The position numbers and the translations under genes are program-made. Shown here one piece after another: positions 25,994 through 33,733 of a stretch of DNA of 64,000 nucleotides (position 1 is its first letter; each line of letters starts with the position of its first letter). Source of the stretch: Terrimonas pollutisoli (GTDB taxonomy: Bacteria; Bacteroidota; Bacteroidia; Chitinophagales; Chitinophagaceae); assembly GCF_029360765.1 (NCBI RefSeq), contig NZ_JARKNA010000003.1:372001-436000 (forward strand), read 5' to 3'. The notes below the pieces were generated by a model. The model was not told the DNA's origin and did not search any database. It worked only from the letters and a program-made list of their open reading frames with translations.

Positions 25994-27112
25994 TTAGTTC
26001 ACTTTAACCATAAAAACATAATCTTCTACTTTTTTCACCTGTTGTGTGCGGTCCATGCCGGCCAGCGAAGACTTGGAAGCCAGTTTTACCCGTTGATAAG
26101 AGGTATCTTTTTTCAGGTCATTTAATGCTTTGTGAATATGTTTTGCCTGCAAAGCAAAAACAACACCTTCAGCAGCAGTTTCTCTTGTGCTTAGTATACC
26201 GACGATTTCGCCCTGCTGATTCAATACCGGTCCACCACTGTTACCAGGATTGGCCGGAATAGAGATCTGGCAGCTTAATGTATCGCCATTAAAACCGGTT
26301 TTTGCACTCAGGTATCCTTCACCATAAACAATTTCATCGCGGGGATAACCTAATGTAAAAATAGGTGATGCAAGATCAGTAGATGATTTGCTGATAGCGT
26401 AAGGGATAGAGGCGAACGGTTTAAAGTTAGTATCCTCGATTTTCAGGATCGCCAAATCTTTCACTTCGTCGATCAACACAATTTTAGCATTAAAGCTGGC
26501 GCCCGACTTATTTTGAACCGCAATATTGCGTGCATTTCTTACAACATGGGCATTTGTAACCAATAAACCTTTGCCATCAATTAAAAAACCCGACCCTCCC
26601 GATTTATACGTAATGGCCGGATCAACAGTGATCTGGTTTCTCAGGCTATTTACCGCATTTTTTTGTGAACGCTGCTCGGCTTTTACAATTTGGATATCAC
26701 GGCTGAGATCCTCCACCAACTTCTTATTACTAGTAGCTGGCGAGAATGACCAAACCAGCGAACTAAAAGTAAGAGCTGTAACACCGGCAATTGATGCGGC
26801 AATGGCGGCTACCTTTTTGTATTTGTTCCACATGTACACCATTTTGGCTTTGCCTTTCAGCTTATCAGCGTTGATCTTACCCTGTTGGGCAAGGTCAGTG
26901 TGTACATCATGCAACGTGGAATGAAATCTCTTCCATTCACTAAAGCGGTTCATTTGTTGCAAAAACAAGGTGTGCTCCACCACTAATTGATCAATTTCAC
27001 CATTTGTTTTGCGCAGGTTCTCAAAGTGTAATCGCTCATCCGGGTTCATTTCACCACGGATATACCTTTCAACAGCGTCAAGTATCATTATTTCATTAGG
27101 CTCATTCATCAC
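25994..27112 (-). CDS. Membrane-anchored trypsin-like protease with an anti-sigma-like cytoplasmic domain
   Basis: A 372-residue protein. Residues 1-95 are helical and cytoplasmic, opening with IMILDAVERYIRGEMNPDERLHFE, a pattern common at the start of Bacteroidota anti-sigma factors. A transmembrane segment follows (about 101-124), then a coiled stretch, then an S1C trypsin-like domain: SGGSGFLIDGKGLLVTNAHV (His), KDLAILKIED (Asp) and PANPGNSGGPVLN (Ser). No PDZ domain is seen. The start overlaps the end of the ECF sigma gene by 11 bases, so the two are coexpressed. The protein may tie sigma release to a periplasmic protease in one chain (inference). Confidence 0.85.
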   Translation of the reverse strand: MMNEPNEIMILDAVERYIRGEMNPDERLHFENLRKTNGEIDQLVVEHTLFLQQMNRFSEWKRFHSTLHDVHTDLAQQGKINADKLKGKAKMVYMWNKYKKVAAIAASIAGVTALTFSSLVWSFSPATSNKKLVEDLSRDIQIVKAEQRSQKNAVNSLRNQITVDPAITYKSGGSGFLIDGKGLLVTNAHVVRNARNIAVQNKSGASFNAKIVLIDEVKDLAILKIEDTNFKPFASIPYAISKSSTDLASPIFTLGYPRDEIVYGEGYLSAKTGFNGDTLSCQISIPANPGNSGGPVLNQQGEIVGILSTRETAAEGVVFALQAKHIHKALNDLKKDTSYQRVKLASKSSLAGMDRTQQVKKVEDYVFMVKVN

Positions 27113-27677
27113 CCACTCCGTTTTTATAATGAGTAAAAAATATTTTCTTCAGTCTCATCAGGCACTTATACTTCTGTGTTTTAGCATTTTCGGCGTTGGT
27201 GTAGCCAAAATTGGCCGCTATTTCCTGCATATTTCTTTTTTGCAGGTAAAAAGCTTCCAGCAGGCTTTTACAAGGTTCTCCCAAACCGGAAATTGCTTTT
27301 TCCATCATTTCAAATTCGGCGTCCCGGCGGGCATGTCCTTCTATGTCATCTTCTACCTGCACTACAATTTCCGCATTCCCGATTTCACCGGTATACCGGC
27401 TGGCCTGCTGTAATCTCTTGAGCCACAGTCGCCTTGCAACAGAATAAACATAAGTCTTGATCAGACAGTTCAGCTCAAAGGTGCCGGACCTTGCTTTTTC
27501 ATAGAGTATGATCATGGCCTCCTGGAAAATATCTTTTGCGTCGTCGGCCGTACCGTTATTGTTGATTACCAGGGACTGAACCGTACTATAATTCTCCTTG
27601 TAGATCGTTTCCACGGCTTTCTTATCGTTGCGGGCTAATCCTTGCAATAAAATTCGTTCGTTATTCTCTTGGTTCAC
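27102..27677 (-). CDS. ECF-type RNA polymerase sigma factor
   Basis: A 191-residue sigma-70 family protein with region 2 (DDAKDIFQEAMIILYEKAR and TYVYSVARRLWLKRL) and region 4 (LLEAFYLQKRNMQEIAANFGY, a helix-turn-helix). No region 1 or 3 is present, as in ECF factors. It overlaps the membrane-anchored protease gene downstream, which starts with an anti-sigma-like segment. ECF factors of this kind usually respond to envelope stress. The 140 bases upstream hold only AT-rich sequence. Confidence 0.9.
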   Translation of the reverse strand: MNQENNERILLQGLARNDKKAVETIYKENYSTVQSLVINNNGTADDAKDIFQEAMIILYEKARSGTFELNCLIKTYVYSVARRLWLKRLQQASRYTGEIGNAEIVVQVEDDIEGHARRDAEFEMMEKAISGLGEPCKSLLEAFYLQKRNMQEIAANFGYTNAENAKTQKYKCLMRLKKIFFTHYKNGVGDE

Positions 27678-27817
27678 TATCCGTTATTTAATACTTTTTT
27701 TTAAAAATAGTAACCCTGTCTGCCCTTAAAAAATTTTTTTTAAAATTATGGGTTACCTTTTCCCGCTTGCGGTATAAAGAATGAAATATTTCATAAAATA
27801 AAAATTAAAAAATCACA

Positions 27818-28012
27818 ATGAAAAAGCTTTTTATCGTACTGGCAGTAGCTAGCCTTGGTTTTGTAGCATGTAACAACGAAAGCAAAACTGAAGAAAAATC
27901 AGGAGATACAACTTTGACCACAACTCCCCCTGCTGATACAACAACTACAGCTCCTGCTGATACAACCGTTAAAGCAGATACAACTGTTAAAGCAGATACT
28001 TTGAAAAAATAA
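27818..28012 (+). CDS. Small Thr-rich lipoprotein
   Basis: A 64-residue protein with a type II signal peptide (MKKLFIVLAVASLGFVAC, lipobox GFVAC) and then a low-complexity tail of repeated PADTTTTAPADTT and VKADTT units. It is probably lipid-anchored and disordered. A strong terminator follows. Such short Thr/Asp/Ala lipoproteins are frequent in Chitinophagaceae; no function is known. Confidence 0.8.
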   Translation: MKKLFIVLAVASLGFVACNNESKTEEKSGDTTLTTTPPADTTTTAPADTTVKADTTVKADTLKK

Positions 28013-28044
28013 GAAATTCCTCACGGCAAGCAAATCGTTAGGTG

Positions 28045-28076
28045 GCCGTTCCGATAAACCGGAACGGCTTTTTTTT
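28045..28076 (+). terminator. Intrinsic terminator
   Basis: GCCGTTCCG / CGGAACGGC stem with a 6-base loop followed by eight T. It terminates the small lipoprotein gene. Confidence 0.92.
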
Positions 28077-28201
28077 ATCACGGGTGAAGGATTTAAAAGG
28101 ATTTCGCGGAGTAAAGGCAGACAACTTCTCAGTCGCTGCCAGGTATAAAACATTTACCTTTGCGTCCCCTATCCGTGAAGTCATTTTAAATCATACTATC
28201 A

Positions 28202-29890
28202 GTGGTTACATTTGAATCATTAGGCATTGAGGAAGGCATATTGCGTTCCATCACCGCCCTCGGCTTTACACAGCCAACCCCCATACAGGAAAAAGCCATT
28301 CCTGTTTTATTACAAGGCACAAAAGATTTTATTGGCTTGGCCCAGACGGGCACCGGCAAAACAGCCGCTTTTGGTTTGCCATTATTACAACTTATTAATA
28401 AGGAAAATCGGTTTCCCCAGGCGTTGATCGTATGCCCAACAAGAGAACTTTGTCTCCAGATCACAAGCGATCTTACCACATTCAAGAAAAATGCAGGTCA
28501 CATTTCCGTTACAGCAGTATATGGCGGTACTTCTATTTCTATGCAGATCCGCGATCTGAAGAAAGGAACCCAAATTGTTGTGGCTACACCCGGCCGGTTG
28601 ATCGACCTGATTGAAAGAAAGGCGATCAATTTGGAACAGATCCATTACGTAGTATTGGATGAAGCGGATGAAATGCTCAACATGGGTTTTAAAGATGATA
28701 TAGAATTCATCTTAAAAAATACCCCCAACCGGCAAAGCACCTGGTTATTTAGTGCTACCATGCCACCGGAGATCAGGCAGGTAAGCAAACGCTATATGGA
28801 TCAACCTTTCGAGATTACCATTGGTAAGGTGAATGCAGGCAATGCCAATATTGATCACCAGTATTATGCTACACAGCATCACAACCGGTACGAGGTGTTA
28901 AAACGTATCATCGATTTCAATCCCGGTATATATGGTATTGTGTTTGCCCGCACCAAGGCCGATACGCAGGATATAACGGAGCGATTGACAAGAGAGGGGT
29001 ATGACATTGATGCGATTCATGGTGATCTGACACAGCAACAACGTGACAAAGTGATGGGTCTGTTCCGGGATAAAAGTATTCAGTTGCTTATCGCTACAGA
29101 CGTGGCGGCTCGTGGTATTGACGTTACCGGTATTACCCATGTTATCAATTATGAATTGCCGGATGATGTGGAAGTGTATACCCACAGAAGCGGTCGTACC
29201 GGCCGTGCAGGAAAAAGTGGTGTTTCTGTTTCAATAGTAACGCCCAAGGAGATTTATCGCTTACGACAGATTGAAAGGCTGGTAAACACCCGTGTTCATA
29301 AAATGGACATACCGAGCGGTAAAGATGTTTGCCGCAAACAATTTTTTCATTTCATTGATAAGATGTTGCAGGCAGATATTAGCCATGGCGAATATGAAAC
29401 CTATCTGCCTTTATTGAAAGAGAAATTTGAAAATGTAGAAAAGGAAGAGATCCTGCAACGGGTGGCCGCATTGGAGTTTGATCGCTTTCTGAAATATTAT
29501 GAAAATGCTGCTGACCTGAATATGCGGGAAGAAAGAAGGGCAGATAGAAGAACCGAAAGAGGTGAAAGGGCCCCATCAAGAGAAAGAGATCGTGATACAA
29601 AAGGAAAAGCGTATGCAGGTAATGGAAGCTATCAACGACTGTTCGTAAACCTGGGAACAAAAGATGGTTTTTATAAAGCGAGTTTCCTGCAGTTCATTTT
29701 GGATATGAGTGACCTGAAGAAAGAAGTATTGGGACGTATCGATATGAAGGAAATGACCAGCTGGATTGAGATTGAGCCTTCTGCAGGCAAGAAAATGATC
29801 AAGGCTATGGATGGTAAAAATTATCGCGGCCGTAAGATAAGAATGAATGATGCGAACACAGGTGGTGACAGAAGAAAAGGCAGAGATTGA
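28202..29890 (+). CDS. DEAD-box RNA helicase with DbpA-type RNA-binding domain
   Basis: A 562-residue helicase starting at GTG 28202. Seen: Q motif GFTQPTPIQ, motif I AQTGTGKT (residues 47-54), DEAD box VLDEADEM, SAT motif, and HRSGRTGRAG. The C-terminal ~75 residues (YQRLFVNLGTKDGFYKASF ... NYRGRKIRMND) match the DbpA RNA-binding domain, which in E. coli recognises 23S rRNA helix 92. A basic, disordered stretch rich in R/E/D (about residues 441-475) joins the two. It probably acts in ribosome assembly or RNA turnover. Confidence 0.93.
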   Translation: MVTFESLGIEEGILRSITALGFTQPTPIQEKAIPVLLQGTKDFIGLAQTGTGKTAAFGLPLLQLINKENRFPQALIVCPTRELCLQITSDLTTFKKNAGHISVTAVYGGTSISMQIRDLKKGTQIVVATPGRLIDLIERKAINLEQIHYVVLDEADEMLNMGFKDDIEFILKNTPNRQSTWLFSATMPPEIRQVSKRYMDQPFEITIGKVNAGNANIDHQYYATQHHNRYEVLKRIIDFNPGIYGIVFARTKADTQDITERLTREGYDIDAIHGDLTQQQRDKVMGLFRDKSIQLLIATDVAARGIDVTGITHVINYELPDDVEVYTHRSGRTGRAGKSGVSVSIVTPKEIYRLRQIERLVNTRVHKMDIPSGKDVCRKQFFHFIDKMLQADISHGEYETYLPLLKEKFENVEKEEILQRVAALEFDRFLKYYENAADLNMREERRADRRTERGERAPSRERDRDTKGKAYAGNGSYQRLFVNLGTKDGFYKASFLQFILDMSDLKKEVLGRIDMKEMTSWIEIEPSAGKKMIKAMDGKNYRGRKIRMNDANTGGDRRKGRD

Positions 29891-29941
29891 TGACCTATCG
29901 TTAACCATTCAAACGGTTGATCAGAAAAAAATAAAAAAATA

Positions 29942-29973
29942 ATTGCTCAGAATTTTATGAGCGATTATATTTG
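29942..29973 (+). promoter_or_regulatory. Candidate promoter of the aromatic cluster
   Basis: ATTG (29942-29945), a 20-base spacer and TATATTTG (29966-29973) fit the Bacteroidota consensus. The -7 box ends 7 bases before the leader-peptide ATG, so the leader RNA would be nearly without 5' untranslated sequence. Confidence 0.5.
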
Positions 29974-29980
29974 TTGAAGC

Positions 29981-30070
29981 ATGACAACAGTAAACACATT
30001 CTTCGGTTTTTATTTTAGCTTCTTTTATTTTAGAATGAAGCCGGGAATGCTTTTGTTGAAAGTAAAATAG
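29981..30070 (+). CDS. Phe/Tyr-rich leader peptide of the aromatic amino acid cluster
   Basis: A 29-codon frame too short for usual gene calls. Residues 7-17 read FFGFYFSFFYF: seven Phe and two Tyr in eleven residues. It is followed by RMKPGMLLLKVK and a stop at 30070. It lies 61 bases upstream of prephenate dehydratase, with an intrinsic terminator between. This is the layout of ribosome-mediated attenuation: a shortage of charged tRNA-Phe would stall the ribosome on this run. That it is translated is an inference. Confidence 0.8.
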   Translation: MTTVNTFFGFYFSFFYFRMKPGMLLLKVK

Positions 30071-30092
30071 AACAACTAAAATCAACATAAAG

Positions 30093-30123
30093 AAATCCCG
30101 GCTCAAAGGCCGGGATTTTTTTT
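30093..30123 (+). terminator. Attenuator (intrinsic terminator) of the aromatic cluster
   Basis: AAATCCCGGC (30093-30102) and GCCGGGATTT (30109-30118) form a 10-bp stem with loop TCAAAG and an 8-base T run. The sequence AGCCGGGA inside the leader peptide frame (30039-30046) is complementary to the left arm plus one loop base (30096-30103), so it can form a competing antiterminator. The stop of the leader frame lies between the two. Confidence 0.85.
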
Positions 30124-30131
30124 GAGCAATC

Positions 30132-30962
30132 ATGAATACAAAAGTTTCAATACAGGGATACGAAGGCAGCTTTCACCAGGTAGCTGCCCGTCATTTTTTC
30201 GGTAAAAACGTGGAAGTGCTGCCCTGCGCCACTTTCAGGGACGTGATCAAAATTGCTTCCAATAAAAAAGAAAGTGATGGCGGCGTAATGGCTATTGAGA
30301 ACTCCATTGCCGGCAGCATCTTGCCCAATTACAACCTGCTGCAAAAAAGTAATTTGAAAATAACCGGTGAAGTGTACCTGCACATCAAACAAAACCTGCT
30401 GGTCAATCCCGGTGTAAAGCTTGATGATATCCGTGAAGTGCATTCGCATACCATGGCCCTGCAACAGTGTTATGATTTTTTAGACAAATACAAATGGAAG
30501 CTGGTGGAGACCGATGATACGGCCTTAAGTGCCAAACATATTCACCAGCACAAGAGCAAACATATCGCCGCCATCGCCAGCAAGCTTGCCGCAGAGTTAT
30601 TTGAGCTCGATGTGATCGCCCCGAATATTCATACGATGAAAAATAATTACACCAGGTTTTTGGTGTTGCAGCGGGAAGATACTGCTCAACCGGTGGAAGG
30701 GGCGGACAAGGCTTCGGTAAATTTTCATACCGATCACTCAAGAGGTAGTCTTGCAAAAGTGCTGACAAAGATCGCTGAAGGCGGAATCAATTTAAGCAAG
30801 CTGCAAAGCTTCCCGATACCCGGCAGCGATTTTAGATACAGCTTTCATGCGGATATGGAATTTGAGTCGGTAGAGCAATTTGAAAAGGTAATAGATAGCC
30901 TGAAGCCACTGACGGAAGCGTTGAAGATATATGGAGTTTATAAGAACGGAAGGCCCCTCTAA
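30132..30962 (+). CDS. pheA: Prephenate dehydratase
   Basis: A 276-residue enzyme that makes phenylpyruvate from prephenate. Seen: IQGYEGSFHQVAARHFF, AIENSIAGSI, and NNYTRFLVL with the catalytic Thr. A C-terminal ACT domain (about 195-270, GGINLSKLQSFPIPGSDF) binds Phe for feedback control; the usual ESRP is QSFP here, as in related Bacteroidota. There is no chorismate mutase domain; that activity is fused to the DAHP synthase downstream. The last codons (CCC CTC TAA) belong to a palindromic repeat element that also covers the next gene's start. Expression is probably controlled by the Phe attenuator upstream. Confidence 0.95.
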   Translation: MNTKVSIQGYEGSFHQVAARHFFGKNVEVLPCATFRDVIKIASNKKESDGGVMAIENSIAGSILPNYNLLQKSNLKITGEVYLHIKQNLLVNPGVKLDDIREVHSHTMALQQCYDFLDKYKWKLVETDDTALSAKHIHQHKSKHIAAIASKLAAELFELDVIAPNIHTMKNNYTRFLVLQREDTAQPVEGADKASVNFHTDHSRGSLAKVLTKIAEGGINLSKLQSFPIPGSDFRYSFHADMEFESVEQFEKVIDSLKPLTEALKIYGVYKNGRPL

Positions 30963-31130
30963 ATCTCTCCCAGCCAGCTGGCGGAAGACTTAAGAGAGCA
31001 CATGAAAGTTGAAATAGTATTATGGATTTGAAAATAATAAAATGAAAAAATCACAAAAATTATCAGGGTCTTCGGAAAGCAAGGCAGGTGAGATGGTGGC
31101 CTCCCCTATTGGGGGAGGTTGGGAGGGGAC
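30955..31130 (+). repeat. Palindrome-ended repeat A (pheA/aminotransferase junction)
   Basis: The left end has CCCCTCTAAATCTCTCCC and a GCCAGCTGGC palindrome; the right end has CTCCCCTATTGGGGGAG and GGGAGGGG. It shares order and sequence with repeat B at 32281-32447, including GGATTTGAAAATAAT-like interior, ATG, and ATCAGGGTCTTCG 20 bases after it. It supplies pheA's stop codon and the aminotransferase's ATG plus about 28 codons. Confidence 0.7.
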
Positions 31131-32289
31131 CGGATATCGTACCAGTAAACGACTAGAAGGAATTGGCGAATACTATTTTTCGCAAAAGCTGAGGGAAATT
31201 GACGAGCTCAACAAAACCGGGAAGAATATCATTAACCTTGGCATTGGTAGTCCTGACCTGCCCCCACATCCCGAAGTGATAAAAGTATTACAGGAAGAAG
31301 CGGCAAAGCCAAATGTACATGCGTACCAGGGCTATAAAGGTTCACCGGTGTTGAGAAAAGCGATAAGCGAATGGTATCAGCGGTGGTATAACGTGGAGTT
31401 GAATCCTGATAAAGAAGTATTGCCACTGATTGGCAGTAAAGAAGGCATCATGCATATCTGCATGACTTATCTCGACAAGGGTGATGAAGTATTGGTTCCT
31501 AACCCGGGCTATCCTACCTATACGAGTGCTGTAAAATTAGCGGGAGGCAAATGTGTTGATTATAAACTAAGAGAAAAAAATAGTTACGAGCCTGATTTCG
31601 AGAAGCTGGATGAGAAGAGATTGAAAAAGGTGAAACTCATGTTTGTCAACTACCCGCAAATGCCAACCGGCCAGGCTTCTTCAAAGGAGTTGCTTGAGAA
31701 AATTATTGCTTTTGCCAAAAAACATAGGATACTTATTGTTCATGATAACCCTTATAGTTTTATTCTGAATGATAATCCATTGAGTTTATTAAGCATCGAA
31801 GGGGCTAAGGAATGGGTGATCGAGTTAAACTCTTTAAGCAAAAGTCACAATATGGCGGGCTGGCGGGTAGGTATGCTTTGTGGCGCCAAAGAGAGGATTG
31901 AAGAGGTGCTCCGGTTCAAAAGCAATATGGATAGCGGGATGTTTTTACCGGTACAGTTGGCAGCCGCAAAAGCACTTAGCCTCGGTAAAGAATGGCAGGA
32001 TGAAGTGAATGCTATTTATCGGGAAAGAAGAGAGAAGGTTTTTGAATTGCTGGATCTATTACACTGCCAATACTCCCGTGGGCAGGTTGGACTTTTCGTT
32101 TGGGCCGGAATTCCTAAAAAATATAAAGATGGTTATGAATTAAGTGACGAAGTTTTATACAACTGTAATGTGTTTATTACGCCGGGTGGAATTTTTGGTA
32201 GTGCCGGAGAAAAATATATCCGGGTAAGCCTGTGTGGATCGATCGAAAGATTTGAGGAAGCCATTGAAAGAATAAAGAACACCCTCTAA
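31042..32289 (+). CDS. PLP-dependent aminotransferase of the aromatic cluster
   Basis: A 415-residue class I/II aminotransferase. Seen: NLGIGSPDLPPHPEV, GSKEGIMHICMTY, NPGYPTYTSA, and ELNSLSKSHNMAGWRVG, which holds the PLP Lys, then the phosphate-binding Arg. By position between pheA and tyrA it probably makes Phe and Tyr from the keto acids. Residues ~8-30 (SGSSESKAGEMVASPIGGG...) are not native: they are encoded by repeat A. The family fold begins near RTSKRLEGIGEYYF. The stop (CTC TAA) lies in repeat B. Confidence 0.92.
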   Translation: MKKSQKLSGSSESKAGEMVASPIGGGWEGTGYRTSKRLEGIGEYYFSQKLREIDELNKTGKNIINLGIGSPDLPPHPEVIKVLQEEAAKPNVHAYQGYKGSPVLRKAISEWYQRWYNVELNPDKEVLPLIGSKEGIMHICMTYLDKGDEVLVPNPGYPTYTSAVKLAGGKCVDYKLREKNSYEPDFEKLDEKRLKKVKLMFVNYPQMPTGQASSKELLEKIIAFAKKHRILIVHDNPYSFILNDNPLSLLSIEGAKEWVIELNSLSKSHNMAGWRVGMLCGAKERIEEVLRFKSNMDSGMFLPVQLAAAKALSLGKEWQDEVNAIYRERREKVFELLDLLHCQYSRGQVGLFVWAGIPKKYKDGYELSDEVLYNCNVFITPGGIFGSAGEKYIRVSLCGSIERFEEAIERIKNTL

Positions 32290-32447
32290 ATCTCCCTGAA
32301 GGGAGACTTTAGAGTCTGGAAGTTGGAATTATATTATTTGATTTGAAAAATAATTTAATGAAGGAGCTATCAAAGCAATCAGGGTCTTCGAAAAGCGAGG
32401 TTAGTGAAGTGGTGGCTTCCCCCACCGGGGGAAGTCGGATGGGGGCT
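32281..32447 (+). repeat. Palindrome-ended repeat B (aminotransferase/tyrA junction)
   Basis: The left end is CCCTCTAAATCTCCCTGAAGGGAG; the right end is CTTCCCCCACCGGGGGAAG and GGATGGGGG. It is the second copy of repeat A, about 1.3 kb away, in the same orientation. It contains the stop of the aminotransferase and the start of tyrA. Confidence 0.7.
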
Positions 32448-33296
32448 TTGGAAAGAAAGCGGATAGCCATCGTCGGCGTTGGACTGATCGGTGGGTCATT
32501 GGCCATCCAGTTGCATGAGAAGAAGCTCTCGTCGAAGTTGATCGGCGTGGATGTAAATCCTGAACATGCAAAAAAGGCTGTTGAGCTGGAACTGGTAGAT
32601 GAAACCTTACCGTTGGATGAAGCAATCAGTGAATCGGATGTTATTGTGTTGGCGATACCTGTTGATAAACTGGTGGGGCTGTTACCATCCATTATGGATA
32701 AGATTGATCAGCAAATTGTGATTGACCTGGGTTCTACCAAACGTCAATTGATCGAAGTAATAAAAGATCATCCCAAAAGGGGGAGATATGTAGCCACGCA
32801 TCCAATGTGGGGTACCGAATACAGCGGTCCACAGGCAGCGGTGCGTGGCGCCTATGAAAATAAGGCAGTGATTATTTGTAACGCAGAGGAAAGTGACGTG
32901 GATGCGCTGGAATGGGTAAAAGGAATGTATAAGAAAATTGGCATGCACCTGCTGGAGATGGAAGCAAAAGCTCATGACCTGCATGCTGCTTATGTCAGTC
33001 ATATTTCACATATCACCTCTTTTGCTTTGGCGAACACAGTATTGGAAAAGGAAAAAGAAGAGAATGCCATCTTTGAATTAGCCTCTGCAGGTTTTGAAAG
33101 TACGGTGCGACTGGCAAAAAGTAACCCTGCTATGTGGGTGCCCATTTTTATGCAGAATAAGGAAAATGTATTGGATGTATTGAACGAACATATTGATCAA
33201 TTGAAAAAGTTTAGGGATAGTATACAGAATGGGCAAGCAGAAGAATTGAAAGGATTGATTGAACATGCGAACATGATCAGGAGGATAATAAAGTGA
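32358..33296 (+). CDS. tyrA: Prephenate dehydrogenase
   Basis: A 312-residue enzyme that makes 4-hydroxyphenylpyruvate from prephenate with NAD(P). The ATG at 32358 is used because it corresponds base for base with the aminotransferase start in repeat A. Native sequence begins near ERKRIAIVGVGLIGGSLA (Rossmann loop). Further motifs are VIDLGSTKRQL, ATHPMWGTEYSGP (substrate His) and HDLHAAYVSHISH. Residues ~7-29 (SGSSKSEVSEVVASPTGG) are a translated repeat. The stop overlaps the next gene by four bases (GTGA). Confidence 0.95.
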   Translation: MKELSKQSGSSKSEVSEVVASPTGGSRMGALERKRIAIVGVGLIGGSLAIQLHEKKLSSKLIGVDVNPEHAKKAVELELVDETLPLDEAISESDVIVLAIPVDKLVGLLPSIMDKIDQQIVIDLGSTKRQLIEVIKDHPKRGRYVATHPMWGTEYSGPQAAVRGAYENKAVIICNAEESDVDALEWVKGMYKKIGMHLLEMEAKAHDLHAAYVSHISHITSFALANTVLEKEKEENAIFELASAGFESTVRLAKSNPAMWVPIFMQNKENVLDVLNEHIDQLKKFRDSIQNGQAEELKGLIEHANMIRRIIK

Positions 33297-33601
33297 TTTT
33301 TGCAATAATATTTAACGTAGTAGCTATAATTACTTTCGTTTCAGTTTTATATCTGCAATGGAAAATGTTTGCTATAGCCTCGAATATTCGCAATAAATAT
33401 TCGCATCTTATCGGTGATTTGTGGAATGGTCGGGCATCTATCCGTCAATATAAAAAACTTAGAGAGTATGTGACCGATAAGGAGTCAAGAGCGATTATTG
33501 ATGATTTTTTTGGATACTCGAAGAAGCAAATGATTTTGTTAATCTCGGGAATTACACTGTTACTTTTAATTGGGTTTTTAAACAGTTATTTGAATAGCTG
33601 A
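33293..33601 (+). CDS. Small two-TM membrane protein of unknown function
   Basis: A 102-residue protein starting at GTG 33293, overlapping tyrA's stop by four bases. It has an N-terminal hydrophobic segment (IFAIIFNVVAIITFVSVLYL), a charged middle (KYSHLIGDLWNGRASIRQYKK) and a C-terminal hydrophobic helix (MILLISGITLLLLIGFL). I do not recognise a family. Translational coupling to tyrA makes it a real gene of the cluster, but no link to aromatic synthesis is evident. Confidence 0.65.
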   Translation: MIFAIIFNVVAIITFVSVLYLQWKMFAIASNIRNKYSHLIGDLWNGRASIRQYKKLREYVTDKESRAIIDDFFGYSKKQMILLISGITLLLLIGFLNSYLNS

Positions 33602-33625
33602 ATTGAAATTAGGGAATCCTGAAGA

Positions 33626-33670
33626 GTGCGACGCAACGACCGATGCCATGAAAAACAAAAACTGGTAACA
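33626..33670 (+). repeat. 45-bp inverted repeat, left copy
   Basis: GTGCGACGCAAC ... GATGCCATGAAAAAC ... GGTAACA. It matches the reverse complement of 34906-34950 at 39 of 45 positions. The pair brackets the DAHP synthase gene. Confidence 0.8.
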
Positions 33671-33733
33671 TAAAACATAAAATTAAAATGCTTCACACAA
33701 ATGGAGCTTAACTTTACAAACCAATAAGTGTAT

